A stretch of DNA of 64,000 nt from Listeria aquatica FSL S10-1188 (GTDB taxonomy: Bacteria > Bacillota > Bacilli > Lactobacillales > Listeriaceae). Below, in pieces: positions 39,107-49,270 of the stretch. The position numbers and the translations under genes were made by a program. The first letter of the stretch is position 1, and the number at the start of each line of letters is the position of its first letter. The notes under the pieces were generated by a model. The model saw nothing but the letters and a program-made list of their open reading frames with translations, did no database searches and was not told the origin of the DNA. The stretch is taken from NCBI RefSeq assembly GCF_000525795.1, contig NZ_AOCG01000008.1:1-64000 (forward strand), read 5' to 3'.

Positions 39107-40168
39107 CTATAAAAATTTTTCAGTAATTGGGGTAATTTGTTCTTTATAATTAAAAATATCAGTTACAGCAAAGATTTCAATTTCAGTTTTTGCATCATCA
39201 TTTAAAATGATATATTTTCGTGAATGATTAATATAAAGTCGAAGAATCCATTTGCGTATGTTGTCATCTATAATAATATTGAAGTAGGATCGATTATCAC
39301 GATAAAAAATTCGGTTTAAATCAATCGTATCTTTCAAAATAAGCTTAGTTGTCGCAAAAGCTTCAATTTCTTCTTCAGTGGTGACAATCTTTGTTTCATC
39401 GAATTCCGATTTTTTATCTTCTTCCTCTTCATTGGCTGTCGAAGTAACAGATGAATTAAGAGCAGCAGTCAGTTTACTGTTGACCTGTTCTGCAATGAAT
39501 TGTTTAAAACCACGTTTTACAACGGGTGTGAATTTATCAATAACTTCTTTTCTTTTTACACCATCATAGATTTTAGCAATGATAAATTTAACGAATTCCT
39601 CGCTAGGATCGTTAAGCTGTGTGGTTAAAAACTCTTTTATGTAACCTAAGTATTTTAAATCGGAAGCAGCTTTCGAAATGTCAACCAAATCAAAATTTTC
39701 TTTATGAAATTTAAAAATTTCAGTAGTTTGACCATCTTTTAATTCAGTTACGAAAAAAGAGAAGAAGGGTGACCGGTCCATTTTGTTTGGCTCATCTAAG
39801 TCTGTGTAAAATCGGTATTCATCACCATTTGTCAAAATACCAATTTTCGCTGAGGTTGTACCAAAATAACGGAACAATTGCGAATCATGCTTATGTAGTT
39901 TTTCAGCGACGGATTTTGCTTCGATCAAAATCAGTGGCTCTTTATCTTTCAAAATCGCATAATCCACTTTTTCTCCCTTTTTTATACCAACATCTGCAAT
40001 AAATTCTGGGGAAAATTCTAGCGGATTAAAAACATCATAGCCTAAAATTTGAAAGAAAGGCATGATAAGAGAAGTTTTTGTGGCTTCTTCTGTTGTAATG
40101 CTATCTTTTAGCTGAGTAACACGTTCACTAATCGTTTTTAAAGCTGTTGAAAATTGTTCGAGTTCCAA
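39107..40168 (-). CDS. Stand-alone HsdR_N-type (PD-(D/E)XK) nuclease-like protein
   Basis: About 353 residues. The N-terminal 200 residues match the type I restriction R-subunit N-terminal domain: EEATKTSLIMPFFQILGYD, then VGIKKGEKVDYAIL (Asp) and PLILIEAKSV (E-x-K) plus DSQLFRYFGTT, a complete PD-(D/E)XK set. No helicase motor follows; an acidic linker leads to a C-terminal beta domain of ~100 residues (NIIIDDNIRKWILRLYIN). No HsdM or HsdS is near. AGGAG abuts the ATG at 40177, so TTG 40168 is the better start. First gene of an operon with the DUF6978-like and DUF1828 genes. Confidence 0.8.
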   Translation of the reverse strand: MELEQFSTALKTISERVTQLKDSITTEEATKTSLIMPFFQILGYDVFNPLEFSPEFIADVGIKKGEKVDYAILKDKEPLILIEAKSVAEKLHKHDSQLFRYFGTTSAKIGILTNGDEYRFYTDLDEPNKMDRSPFFSFFVTELKDGQTTEIFKFHKENFDLVDISKAASDLKYLGYIKEFLTTQLNDPSEEFVKFIIAKIYDGVKRKEVIDKFTPVVKRGFKQFIAEQVNSKLTAALNSSVTSTANEEEEDKKSEFDETKIVTTEEEIEAFATTKLILKDTIDLNRIFYRDNRSYFNIIIDDNIRKWILRLYINHSRKYIILNDDAKTEIEIFAVTDIFNYKEQITPITEKFL

Positions 40169-40325
40169 TTTAGTCATCTCCTATATCTGTTTTTGTTCTT
40201 AAAACTTGGAATCACAGGCCTTACCACTTTATTCAGATTAAAACTTCATTTACCTATATCAAATTTACCAAAATGCAATAGGTGTTGCAATTTTTTTTGT
40301 GACTTTAGATGCAGTTGTTTTCAAA

Positions 40326-40362
40326 AAAAAAACAGAAGTTGTCTGATCAACTCCTGTTTTCA
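40326..40362. terminator. Bidirectional terminator
   Basis: AACAGAAGTTG / CAACTCCTGTT stem (40331-40359) flanked by A and T runs; it ends the permease transcript coming from the right. Confidence 0.75.
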
Positions 40363-40374
40363 AATTATTGTCTT

Positions 40375-41697
40375 TTATTCATTAATATGTCCCTTATTCT
40401 TCTTATAGAAATAAATAGGAAGCCCGATAGCAGTGAGGAGGAGCCCAATGCCAGCATTTAAGGGCTGCGTGAACAGCGTGTTTACGACGATGAAAATCCC
40501 ACCAAGAATCGCAATAATCGGAATAACTGGATAGAAAGGTACTTTGTATGGCCGAACGAGACCGGGTTCGCGTTTTCTCAAAATAAAGACCGCAAAGAAA
40601 ATCATCGTATAGAAAATCCAAATAACAAAAATCAGCATGTCGGTTAACTGATTAAATTGACCAGAGAAAATCATGATGATCGAGATGAGTAAAATGACAA
40701 TCCCGCTGTTATAAGGAACGGCTGTTTTTCCAAGTTTGCGGAACCAGCCGCTAAATGGTAGCTGATTTTGTAAAGCCATCGCATATGGAATTCGAATTCC
40801 TGTCATGGTATAACCATTGATGGTTCCAAAAACAGAAATCAAAATCCCAATTGTAATTAGCTTTCCGCCGATGGATCCGAAAATCAAGTTTGCCGCATCT
40901 GCTGCTGGTGTTGCTGTCGCTGCAAGAGCTGCTGCTGGCATCACCATTAAATAAGCGATATTGATTAGTAAGTAAACGACCATGACGCTCGTAAGCCCAA
41001 TAACGATCGCTTTTGGCAAGTCTTTTTTCGGGTTTTTCATTTCGCCCGCAATATTCCCAACGTGAATCCAACCGTCATAAGCGAACATCGTAGCTACAAG
41101 CCCCGAACCAAGACTCGTGAGAAACGGATGATCCTCAACGCTCATCGGAAATAACCGAAACGCAACATCGCCCTGATGGAATAACCCAAAAATAATAATA
41201 AGTGCTAAAGGAACGAGCTTACAAATCGTTGTGACCGCTTGGAAAGAACCTGCAATTTTGGCTCCGAGAAAATTCATGAGCATAATGAATACGGCTGCTG
41301 CTATCGCAACGGGAATGATAATGCTGTCGCTTGTACCAAATAAATTAGCTACCTGTGTTGCAAAAATAATGGATAGGGCAGCAATATTTGCCGGAAAATA
41401 AATGACCGTCTGCGCCCAACCTAGCATGTAGGAGGCAAGCTTCCCATAGGTTTTGCGGAGATAGACAACCATTCCGCCAGTTTCAGGAATTGCTGCCGAT
41501 AATTCTGCTGCTGTCAAACCGCCACAAATGGTGATCACACCACCGAGAATCCAAGCAAGAAGTCCAAGCCCAGCCGTTCCAGTTGCAGAAAATACGGCTT
41601 CTGGTTTGAAAAATACCCCTGACCCAATTACGGTTCCGACAACAACAGTAAGCGCCGTGAAAAAGCCAATCTCTTTTTTTAGTTTTTGTTGTTCCAT
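40375..41697 (-). CDS. APC-family amino acid permease (SteT-like)
   Basis: 440 residues with twelve membrane helices. APC marks: TVVVGTVIGSGVFFKPEAVF in helix 1, GGLTAAELSAAIPETGGMVV in helix 2, and AYDGWIHVGNIAGEMKNPKK in helix 6. The closest type is the serine/threonine exchanger SteT. It lies downstream of kbl and tdh on the same strand, so it probably imports threonine or exchanges it for a product. Confidence 0.9.
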   Translation of the reverse strand: MEQQKLKKEIGFFTALTVVVGTVIGSGVFFKPEAVFSATGTAGLGLLAWILGGVITICGGLTAAELSAAIPETGGMVVYLRKTYGKLASYMLGWAQTVIYFPANIAALSIIFATQVANLFGTSDSIIIPVAIAAAVFIMLMNFLGAKIAGSFQAVTTICKLVPLALIIIFGLFHQGDVAFRLFPMSVEDHPFLTSLGSGLVATMFAYDGWIHVGNIAGEMKNPKKDLPKAIVIGLTSVMVVYLLINIAYLMVMPAAALAATATPAADAANLIFGSIGGKLITIGILISVFGTINGYTMTGIRIPYAMALQNQLPFSGWFRKLGKTAVPYNSGIVILLISIIMIFSGQFNQLTDMLIFVIWIFYTMIFFAVFILRKREPGLVRPYKVPFYPVIPIIAILGGIFIVVNTLFTQPLNAGIGLLLTAIGLPIYFYKKNKGHINE

Positions 41698-41786
41698 AAA
41701 TTCCCCTAACTGACTGAGAAAGCAAATCGGTTTTACTTTCCCAGCTCATTTTTTATGCTGTAAGCAAAACGTATTAATTTGCCATA

Positions 41787-42741
41787 CTAGTATTTTGCAT
41801 TTTTTTTGGACAATTTTTCAAGCATATCCTGTGTCATGCGGTCAAGATCGTATTTAGGAGCAAATCCCCATTCGTTTTTTGCACAAGTGACGTCAAGTGA
41901 ATCGGGCCAAGAATCCGCGATTTTTTGGCGAACAGGATCCACATCATAGCCAAGTGTAAAGTCAGGCATCACTTTTTGAATCGATGCAGCAACTTGCTCA
42001 GGATCCACACTCATCGCTGTGATGTTAAAGGCATTACGATGAACTAGGCGACTTGGGTCAGCTTCAAGCAATTGAACAATCGCATCAATTGCATCTGGCA
42101 TGTACATCATATCCATGAAAGTCCCTTTTCCGATAAAGGAATCATAATGTCCTTTTTTGAGTGCTTCATAATAAATATCTACGGCATAATCGGTTGTTCC
42201 ACCACCAGGAAGAGTTTTGTAAGAAATAAGACCCGGGAAGCGCACACCACGTGTATCAACGCCGAATTTTGTATAGTAATAATCACAAAGAAGTTCACCC
42301 GCTACTTTTGTTACTCCATACATGGTTGTTGGTCGTTGCAACGTATCTTGTGGTGTGTTTTCACTTGGTGTTCCTGGACCAAATGAGCCAATTGAGCTCG
42401 GTGTGAAAAATTTCAAATTGAGTTCGCGAGCCACTTCAAGTGCATTCATAAGACCGCCCATATTAAGATCCCAAGCAAGTTGAGGTTTTGCTTCCGCAAC
42501 CGCTGAAAGAAGAGCTGCCAAATGGATTAAAGTGTCTACTTCATATTTTTTAGCTAAATCTTGCATTTTTTTGCTTATCGGTGACATCCAAAATTTCAAA
42601 GATTCCTTCATTGCAAACAGGGCTATCGATCTTACGAAGATCTGTCGCAACCACATTGTCTGTTCCATAATCTTCACGCAAGCGAGTAGTCAATTCTGAA
42701 CCAATTTGTCCAAGGCATCCAGTAATCAAAATCTTCTTCAT
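41787..42741 (-). CDS. tdh: L-threonine 3-dehydrogenase, short-chain (SDR) type, frameshifted
   Basis: The Rossmann start is [20 protein letters not shown]. The run of seven T at 42566-42572 breaks the frame; with six it continues [20 protein letters not shown] to 41787, about 317 residues. The SDR catalytic site is [14 protein letters not shown] (Tyr, Lys) with [14 protein letters not shown] (Ser); the threonine-specific region includes [12 protein letters not shown]. It oxidises threonine to 2-amino-3-oxobutyrate with NAD+. kbl lies upstream (57-bp gap) and supplies the next step. Confidence 0.9.
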
Positions 42742-42798
42742 TCAAATTCCCTCCAAGTTTTAACTTCCTTTTTTTGACTAGCTTTATTTGTGCTTTAA

Positions 42799-43992
42799 TC
42801 AGCTGATTACGCCAAGTTCTTTTCCAACTTTTTCATAAATCGCGAGAACTTGATCAAGCATTTCTTTCGTATGCGCTGCTGTTGGCATGTTACGTACACG
42901 ACCTGTTCCTTTTGGCACTGTAGGGAAGACGATCGATTTTGCATAAACACCTTCTTCAAGCAAGCGGCGCGAGAATTTTTGCGTTAAGTTTTCATCACCA
43001 ATGATACATGGTGTGATCGGTGTTTCTGAGTGACCAATATCAAATCCTAGCTCTTTTAAGCCAGTTTTCAAATAAGTTCCATTTTCCCATAATTTATTAA
43101 TCGTTCCTGGTTCTTTTTCCATCAAATCAAACGCAGTGATACAAGCTGCTGCTGAGCCAGGCGTAAGCGATGTGGAGAATAAAAACGGGCGAGCGCGAAC
43201 TTTTAACCAGTCGATGAGTTCTCTAGAGCCTGCAACGTATCCGCCGACAACTCCAATTGCTTTTGAAAGAGTCCCAATTTGGAAGTCGATTTTGTCCGAT
43301 AATCCGAAATGCTTCACGGTTCCAGCACCACCGCCCATAACGCCAGAGCCGTGTGCGTCATCAATATAAGTAATGAGTCCAAATTCTTGGGCGATTTCAA
43401 CGATTTCCGGAATTTTCGCCACATCGCCATCCATTGAGAAGACGCCGTCACTGATATACATGACTTTTTCATATTCACCACTTTCTGTCGCTTGTTTGGC
43501 AAGTTCGCGCAAGTGATCCATATCTTGATGGCGTGCTCGGATGACTTTAGCACCTGAGAGTCGACAGCCGTCAATGATCGAAGCATGATTTAATTCATCC
43601 GAGATAATCGCATCCTTTTTCGTCATCACTGCCGAAATTGCTCCCATGTTACAATTGAATCCAGATTGGAATGCGATGGCAGCTTCGGTATGTTTGAATT
43701 CCGCGATGCGTTTTTCAAGCTCATCATGAATTGTCATCGTTCCGTTAATCGTACGTACAGCACCAGCACCAACGCCAAATTCTTCTGTCGCTTCTACACA
43801 ACTTTTCTTAAGACGAGCATCATTTGAAAAACCTAGGTAGTTGTTAGAAGATAAATTGATAAGCTGTTTACCATTAATTTCGATTTCTGCGCCATTTGGA
43901 CCTTGCAAAGAATCAATTTCGTTATACAATCCTTGTTCGCGAAGCGCTTTCAAATTTGGTTCTAAAAAATCATGTAATGTTGAACTTGTCAT
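42799..43992 (-). CDS. kbl: Glycine C-acetyltransferase (2-amino-3-ketobutyrate CoA ligase)
   Basis: 397 residues, alpha-oxoamine synthase family. [55 protein letters not shown] and the PLP-lysine in [20 protein letters not shown] are all present. It splits 2-amino-3-oxobutyrate with CoA to glycine and acetyl-CoA. GGAGG precedes the ATG. With tdh it forms the threonine-to-glycine pathway. A PRD regulator lies 35 bp upstream on the same strand. Confidence 0.95.
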   Translation of the reverse strand: MTSSTLHDFLEPNLKALREQGLYNEIDSLQGPNGAEIEINGKQLINLSSNNYLGFSNDARLKKSCVEATEEFGVGAGAVRTINGTMTIHDELEKRIAEFKHTEAAIAFQSGFNCNMGAISAVMTKKDAIISDELNHASIIDGCRLSGAKVIRARHQDMDHLRELAKQATESGEYEKVMYISDGVFSMDGDVAKIPEIVEIAQEFGLITYIDDAHGSGVMGGGAGTVKHFGLSDKIDFQIGTLSKAIGVVGGYVAGSRELIDWLKVRARPFLFSTSLTPGSAAACITAFDLMEKEPGTINKLWENGTYLKTGLKELGFDIGHSETPITPCIIGDENLTQKFSRRLLEEGVYAKSIVFPTVPKGTGRVRNMPTAAHTKEMLDQVLAIYEKVGKELGVIS

Positions 43993-44027
43993 TTTTAAAA
44001 TTCCTCCTGTTTATTTAAAAATATTCT

Positions 44028-46119
44028 TTATGAAAAGAAGTTTTGTGTCTTTTTTTGTTCCAGAAATTCGCGCAGACTAACAGCAAAGAACGCTTCCAAA
44101 CTTTTCTTGCCGCCAGATTCAGCTAGAGGTACGAGGCTATCGTCTTCTGTGAGCATATTCAGCAAATACGTAATGATTTCAAGCTCCGCCGCATTAAGCT
44201 CATAAGGTAGAACAAAAATCATCACAAGTGAAACCCCAGATTTGACTTCTCCGTCCATCTGAAAATCAATGGAATGAGCCAGCTTGAAAGCGAAAAGAGC
44301 CGCCCGGTCAACATTTTCATTCACAACAAAAATCCCCGTATTCATACCTGCAGAAATCATTTTCCGATTCGACTCAAGCGAATTTAGTTTTCCAAAAAGT
44401 CTTGTTCCGTCAATGCTTTCATTTAGCTCAGCGATACGCCCGCTTAATTTTCGAAGGTTGTCTTCTGCGTTTCGTGTCATAGCACTTTCCTGCTCAATGA
44501 CAATGGATTCAAGAAACGAAAGGACGAGCTGAGAGTAATTATGTATACGTTTAAGTTCCGCGATGGTACCCGTTAGACTTGTATCAAATAAGTGATTTTG
44601 AACCGCTTGCGTGTTTTTTTTCAGCACTTACTTTTTGCTCCAGTTTCGCTTCGATTTTTGCGATTTCCTCATCAGAAATGAAGATGCTAATCCATTCATA
44701 GTCCATGGAAAAATCGCTTAATTCCGTTGTAGAAAGAATGATGTCATATTTTTCGAAATCCGTTTCTTTCGTAAGCTCAAGTGGCGTGACAAATTTCATT
44801 TTTTGGAGTTTCGGCAGCCGTTTTTTAAACTTAGCCCGAATCCAAGTGGTGACACCGTTACTTCTTGAAGTTACAACGAGCGCGCTATAAGGACGTAAAT
44901 TTTCAGCCTGTAAAATCGCGGCTTCAAAGTGTAAAACGATAAAACCACTTTCTTCTTCTGGTAAAGCAGGAAACGGGTAGAGTTCAGACGCAATTTTGTG
45001 CACAGAATCAAACAACTCGCCAAATTCGGAGCGGATCAAACTGAGGAGCGGGTTGTTTGGCGGCAGATTCTTTTTCAGCCGCACAAGCGAGTATTGAATA
45101 TGCTCAGAAAGCCCTAGCAAAAGAGGCATTTCAGCAAGCGGGAGCCCCAGTTCACGCGTTACACGTGAAATCAATTTTTTAGCAATCCGAATAGCTTGAA
45201 CCTTTTCGTTACGATAGAAAACCGCTTCTCCCGTGTGAATTTCCGATTCGAGAATTTGCATGGTCAATTCCGTTTTTTCCGTTTCAGGAATGGAAAATTC
45301 TGGAAGAGTATCTTGCAAAATTCGCTCGGCAATATCATATTCCGGATAGTCTTGAATAAAAATGGGTTGATCCTCTTTTTCAGCGGCAAACTGACCAAGT
45401 TCCATTTGCTTAACAGCAATCAGTAGATAAAGCAGTAAATGCAGATAAGAATCTTCTTGAATTTCGTATGGTAGCTTTTTCATCCAACGTGTCAAGACAT
45501 AATCCGTTTGCTTAAGCGAGTCAAAATTGATGAAAGCGCTTAAAAAATTAAATTCTTCTGGTGATGCGGCAGATAGATCAGGATGACTGAAATAGTGCTG
45601 CAATTTAATTTTAGGAATCAACTGGAAAATCAATTCACGAATGAGTTCTCGTTTTATTGTAATCGAGGCCTCAAGTACCACGCCAATCCCGCGACGCCGT
45701 TTAATTCGCAATTTGCCATGCCAATCTTCTTCAATATGCGAAAGATCACTACTTACAGTGGACACCGTAACGCCAAGTTCGTAAGCAAGAGAAACAAGTT
45801 TAACGGGTTCTGTTTTCTTAAGCAAAATTTGAAGCAACTGCTGTTTGCGCTCAAAAGGTGTAAACTCATGTTTACCGTTTTGGAGCAATGTCCGAAGAAT
45901 GGTCTCACGGTTTTCCTCGGCACCAGTTACAGATAAACGACTTCCTTTTTTGTCGAGCACAAGTTCAAATTGAGCCAAAGTTTGGCGAACCTCTTCCAAA
46001 TCACGGCGAACAGTTCGCTCGCTGACATTTAGCCAGTGGGCAAGCTCCGAAACACTCAAATCCTGTTTTTTAGAAAGTATTTTCTCAAGAATAATGCGTG
46101 CTCTTGCGGACAAATACAT
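44028..46119 (-). CDS. PRD-domain transcription regulator (ManR/MtlR/LicR type) with degenerate PTS domains, frameshifted
   Basis: About 697 residues after correcting an eight-T run at 44612-44619. Two N-terminal helix-turn-helix units (DLSVSELAHWLNVSERTVRR; SLAYELGVTVSTVSSDLSHI) are followed by two PRDs with candidate phosphorylation histidines (LHLLLYLLIAV; LSEHIQYSLVRL; SGFIVLHFEAAI). Next are an EIIB-like and an EIIA-like domain. The EIIB segment (SALVVTSRSNGVTTW) lacks the phospho-cysteine. The EIIA segment (AGMNTGIFVVNENVDRA) lacks the usual histidine. The regulator probably senses PTS state only through its PRDs. It lies 35 bp before kbl and may be co-transcribed with it, an unusual link to threonine catabolism. 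Confidence 0.85.
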
Positions 46120-46441
46120 CAGGTTTCTTCCTTTCCAAAAACGCCGGTCATTCTGCCATTTACAAGAACTGCTGGTGTAGACTTGGCTGCTTTATTCTAC
46201 ATCTATATCTTATGACCGCGCTGATTAATAAGCAATATAAACAAATTGTCAATTTGTCCAAAAAAGTTCAATTGAAATGGACAAAATCATGTGAACGATA
46301 GAAAAAATCGGAAGGAATCATGGAGAGAGTCTTAGAGGGAGAATCCATTTGCCATTTATATTTTGGCATGTTTGTGAAAAATGAATACTGACTGTTCTCT
46401 AAGTATACCGAAGAAAGCTCCAATCGTGAATTGATACCCAT

Positions 46442-46484
46442 CCAAAAAAGAACTTGCGCGACCGTCAAGACAGTCGCGCAAGTT
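46442..46484 (-). terminator. Rho-independent terminator of the ClbS/DfsB-like gene
   Basis: AACTTGCGCGAC / GTCGCGCAAGTT stem, six T on the minus strand after it. The hairpin includes the last codons of the gene. The gap 46120-46441 is otherwise empty, with the promoter of the PRD regulator at its left side. Confidence 0.85.
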
Positions 46485-46980
46485 CCCGTTTATACTTTTT
46501 AATTTTCTTAATCGCCCAGTCATAGTGGCTGGAAGTGCTAGAAATGAAATACGATCCAAGGGACGTGGTGTTTGTCCAAGGATAGTAACGCTTCGTAAAC
46601 AATTCCTCATCCGTATGAGCACGAATCAATTCCATCATTCGAAGATGACTTTCCTTAAGCAACCGTTCGGCACATTCCAAATCCGTATCTTGATAGGCTT
46701 TCCAAATTTCAAAATTAAGAGCAGGAAGCGTTTTAAAAGTGTAGCCTTCTTTTGGGATGGCTGGCTTTTCCCCGCTCATGCCTATCTTATACCAGGTTTC
46801 CATCATATTGTGCCATTCGTGTAAATGGATGAAGACATCACGAATGTTGCGGTCGCGGTCTTCAAATGGAAAGGTTCCCTGTTTCGCATCTGCGCTAAGT
46901 GTTTCGATCTCTTTAAAAAGGCGATCAAACTGTTTCTTGCTCGCATCCAGTAATTCGGTTTTAGTTGCAGGTCGAACCAT
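46465..46980 (-). CDS. ClbS/DfsB-family four-helix-bundle protein (DUF1706)
   Basis: 171 residues. The family frame is MVRPATKTELLDASKKQFDR, DVFIHLHEWHNMMETWY, GYTFKTLPALNFEIWKAYQD and YFISSTSSHYDWAIKKIKKY. Members are DinB-like four-helix bundles; ClbS hydrolyses colibactin and DfsB-like members are stress proteins. Function here is unknown. GGAGC precedes the ATG. Single gene. Confidence 0.88.
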   Translation of the reverse strand: MVRPATKTELLDASKKQFDRLFKEIETLSADAKQGTFPFEDRDRNIRDVFIHLHEWHNMMETWYKIGMSGEKPAIPKEGYTFKTLPALNFEIWKAYQDTDLECAERLLKESHLRMMELIRAHTDEELFTKRYYPWTNTTSLGSYFISSTSSHYDWAIKKIKKYKRELARLS

Positions 46981-47030
46981 TCTTATCAGCTCCTTATAAA
47001 GTTAGTATAAAGGCTGACACGGTGTAAGAG

Positions 47031-47429
47031 TCAAATTTTTGGCATATACACGATTTCAAATAAGTGTCCATTAGGATCGTAAAAACTCTTGCTTATCATC
47101 TCGCCTTCGTTCATTTCCATACCTCGTTCCGCTCCAGCTGCAATTGCTTTTTCATAGAGCTCATCAACTTCTTGTTTGGAACTCGCGCCTAAAGCAGTGA
47201 TAACAGATGTTTCAGTATCAAATGAGCCAATTGGCTTTTTCGTAAATTGTTTCATAAATTCGGTTGTAAGTAGCATGATGAATAAATGATCACCGAGCAC
47301 CATACAAGTAGCATTTTCATCAGTGTATTCGGGATTGAATTCAAAACCAAGTTCTGTAAAAAAAGCAATAGATTCGTCGAGATTATTTACGGGCAGATTA
47401 ACAAAGATACTATCAAAACGTCTTGCCAT
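47031..47429 (-). CDS. VOC-family (glyoxalase/dioxygenase-fold) protein
   Basis: 132 residues from ATG 47429, directly after GGAGGAGAATAGT. The fold is visible as DSIFVNLPVNNLDESIAFFT, ELGFEFNPEYTDENATCMVL and SFYDPNGHLFEIVYMP, the usual YycE/lactoylglutathione-lyase-like pattern with the C-terminal metal-ligand Glu. Substrate unknown; such proteins are often involved in resistance or detoxification. Confidence 0.88.
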   Translation of the reverse strand: MARRFDSIFVNLPVNNLDESIAFFTELGFEFNPEYTDENATCMVLGDHLFIMLLTTEFMKQFTKKPIGSFDTETSVITALGASSKQEVDELYEKAIAAGAERGMEMNEGEMISKSFYDPNGHLFEIVYMPKI

Positions 47430-47493
47430 ACTATTCTCCTCCAATTTTAAAGCCCCGGGTCAATCTTTTACGAAAGGCTCCGAGGCAGTTGAT

Positions 47494-47673
47494 TTAGTCT
47501 AATATTCTTCTGTGGAAATGCGGTTTTGCTTCTTGTTGCTGTTTTTGTTTCATTTGATTTTGCTCGGCATGCGGGTCATCTCGCTCATTTTGCTTAGCAA
47601 TATCTTTAATGTCCGGCTGCTGCTTCTTTTCCTTTGAGAGATCCTTCAAGTTGGGTTTTAAGTCATCTTTCAT
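47494..47673 (-). CDS. Small hydrophilic, glutamine/lysine-rich protein
   Basis: 59 residues: MKDDLKPNLKDLSKEKKQQP, then DIKDIAKQNERDDPHAEQNQ, a Q/K-rich stretch and HFHRRILD. TAAGGAGGATT is a very strong ribosome site ahead of the ATG, which makes this a real gene despite its size. Probably disordered, with no cysteine or hydrophobic segment. Function unknown. Confidence 0.65.
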   Translation of the reverse strand: MKDDLKPNLKDLSKEKKQQPDIKDIAKQNERDDPHAEQNQMKQKQQQEAKPHFHRRILD

Positions 47674-47836
47674 CGTTAAAATCCTCCTTAAAATAACGAA
47701 CTAGTCTTGATATACCCGAAGGAAAAAGAACGAAACCAAAAAAAGAAAAAAACACTTCTGAAAAAGGGAATAAAAGCGATGAGAACGAGCTTGCAAACGG
47801 TTTCTCCGTATACTATAATAAAGAAAGATAATGAAA

Positions 47837-47925
47837 AAGGATTGTTACTGTTCGGCAGGCAAAACCTGGGTTAATTTAAGAACTGTTTTTGGTGTGCAGT
47901 GATTAAATTGATTAAGGTTTTTTTT
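47837..47925 (+). promoter_or_regulatory. Ribonucleic antiterminator (RAT) and overlapping terminator before licT
   Basis: AAAGGATTGTTACTG followed by TTCGGCAGGCAAAACCTGG (47837-47870) is the classical LicT/SacT-type RAT hairpin. An alternative stem pairs AACCTGGGTTAATTTAA (47864-47880) with TTAAATTGATTAAGGTT (47903-47919), followed by eight T. Binding of LicT to the RAT would block that terminator, so licT controls its own expression. Confidence 0.85.
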
Positions 47926-47949
47926 CTTTTGAAAGGAGGAGGAAACTGT

Positions 47950-48790
47950 ATGAAAATCAAGAAGGTGCTGAATAATAATGTGGTGTGGGCAGAAAATGAA
48001 CATGCAAAAGAGATTGTTGTGATGGGCCGAGGGATAGCCTTTCAAAAGAAAGTCGGGGATGAGGTTGATGAAGCAAAAATTGAAAAAACATTTATAATGC
48101 GATCAAATGAAATGTCAGAGCAGTTAATGGAATTATTAAATGAAATTTCTCCGAAAACCTTCCGTGTTGCAGATGATATTATTCAATATGCAAAAGAAAC
48201 TTTGGATGCTGAACTGAGTGATAATATTTATATTACACTAACCGATCACATTAACTTTGCAGTTTCTCGGCATAGACAAGGACTGGATATGAAAAATGCA
48301 TTATTATTTGAAATAAAACGATTTTATCATAAGGAATATTGTATTGGCTTAAAGGCACTTGGAATGATTCAAGAGGAATTAGGTGTGCTTCTTGGAGAGG
48401 ATGAGGCCGGTTTTATGGCGCTTCATATTGTGAATGCTAGACAAGACGGTCAACAAATGCGGACAACGTTTGAGATGACAAGGATCGTACAGGATATTCT
48501 AAATATCGTGACGTATCACTACGGTATGGTTCTTGACGAAACGTCTTTAAACTACACACGTTTTGTTACTCATTTACAATATTTTGCACAGCGGATGTTG
48601 ACCGATGAAATCAAAGAGTCTGGAGACGATTTTTTGTATGAACAAGTTCGAGTGAAGTATCCAGAAGCGTTTCGCTGTATGCTTAAAATCGATCAATATT
48701 TAAAAAAGTACACACCAAGCTGAATTAACACGCGATGAGCAAGTGTATTTAACTATCCATATTTACCGGGTAACGGAGGAAGCTAGATAA
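47950..48790 (+). CDS. licT: BglG/LicT-family transcriptional antiterminator, 3' frameshift
   Basis: ATG 47950 behind GAAAGGAGGAGG. The RNA-binding CAT domain covers MKIKKVLNNNVVWAENEHAK to about residue 55. Then PRD1 has His100 (TLTDHINFAVSRH) and His159 (FMALHIVNARQDG), PRD2 has His208 (FVTHLQYFAQRM), numbering as in Bacillus LicT. One A fewer in the run at 48702-48707 restores the normal end AELTRDEQVYLTIHIYRVTE, stopping at 48790, 279 residues. It prevents early termination of beta-glucoside genes. No bgl permease or glucosidase follows here, so apart from its own leader the targets must lie elsewhere. Confidence 0.92.
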
Positions 48791-48828
48791 GGTGTATGAC
48801 GAAATAGATAGGTAAACGAATGAAGCTG

Positions 48829-48866
48829 AGCGATGATGGAACGAAATCGTCATCGCTAAGAATTTT
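48829..48866 (+). terminator. Terminator of licT
   Basis: AGCGATGA / TCATCGCT stem with a T-rich tail. The rest of 48791-49270 shows no gene; the last 130 bp are extremely AT-rich and hold the promoter of the next gene. Confidence 0.65.
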
Positions 48867-49270
48867 TAAAAAGTGTTTTTTTACTAGATTAGTTTTCTGA
48901 ATAAAAGTCCGAATAATCTAACTTTAATGATTTGTAAAATGCTAAACTTTGAGATGAGCTAGGTTTCGTAAGGGGGCTCATTAAGTTAAATGCTAAGAGG
49001 GGTGGCACTTTATTTTTTTAGAATTTAAATGGGAAAGGGACGATTTAAGTTTCATGCTCACACACGTCAAATTAAAATCATCAAGTGGACATGATAAATT
49101 TAGTAAAAATCTAATGGAGGTGTGGCGCCGGATAGGAACCCATTTTTTAACTATTTATACAATGTATATGCAATTATAATACAATATCAATACAATATTA
49201 AATGATTATGTGATACAATGAACAAATCGATCTTAATTAGATTGATAACAAAATAGAGAGGAAGATGGAG

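Noticed and set aside
48950..49130. Possible T-box-like sequence (AGAGGGGTGGCAC; GGAGGTGTGGCGCC)
   Set aside because: The strict T-box sequence, the specifier stem and a following antiterminator/terminator pair are missing, and the downstream gene is a hydrolase and not an amino-acid gene.
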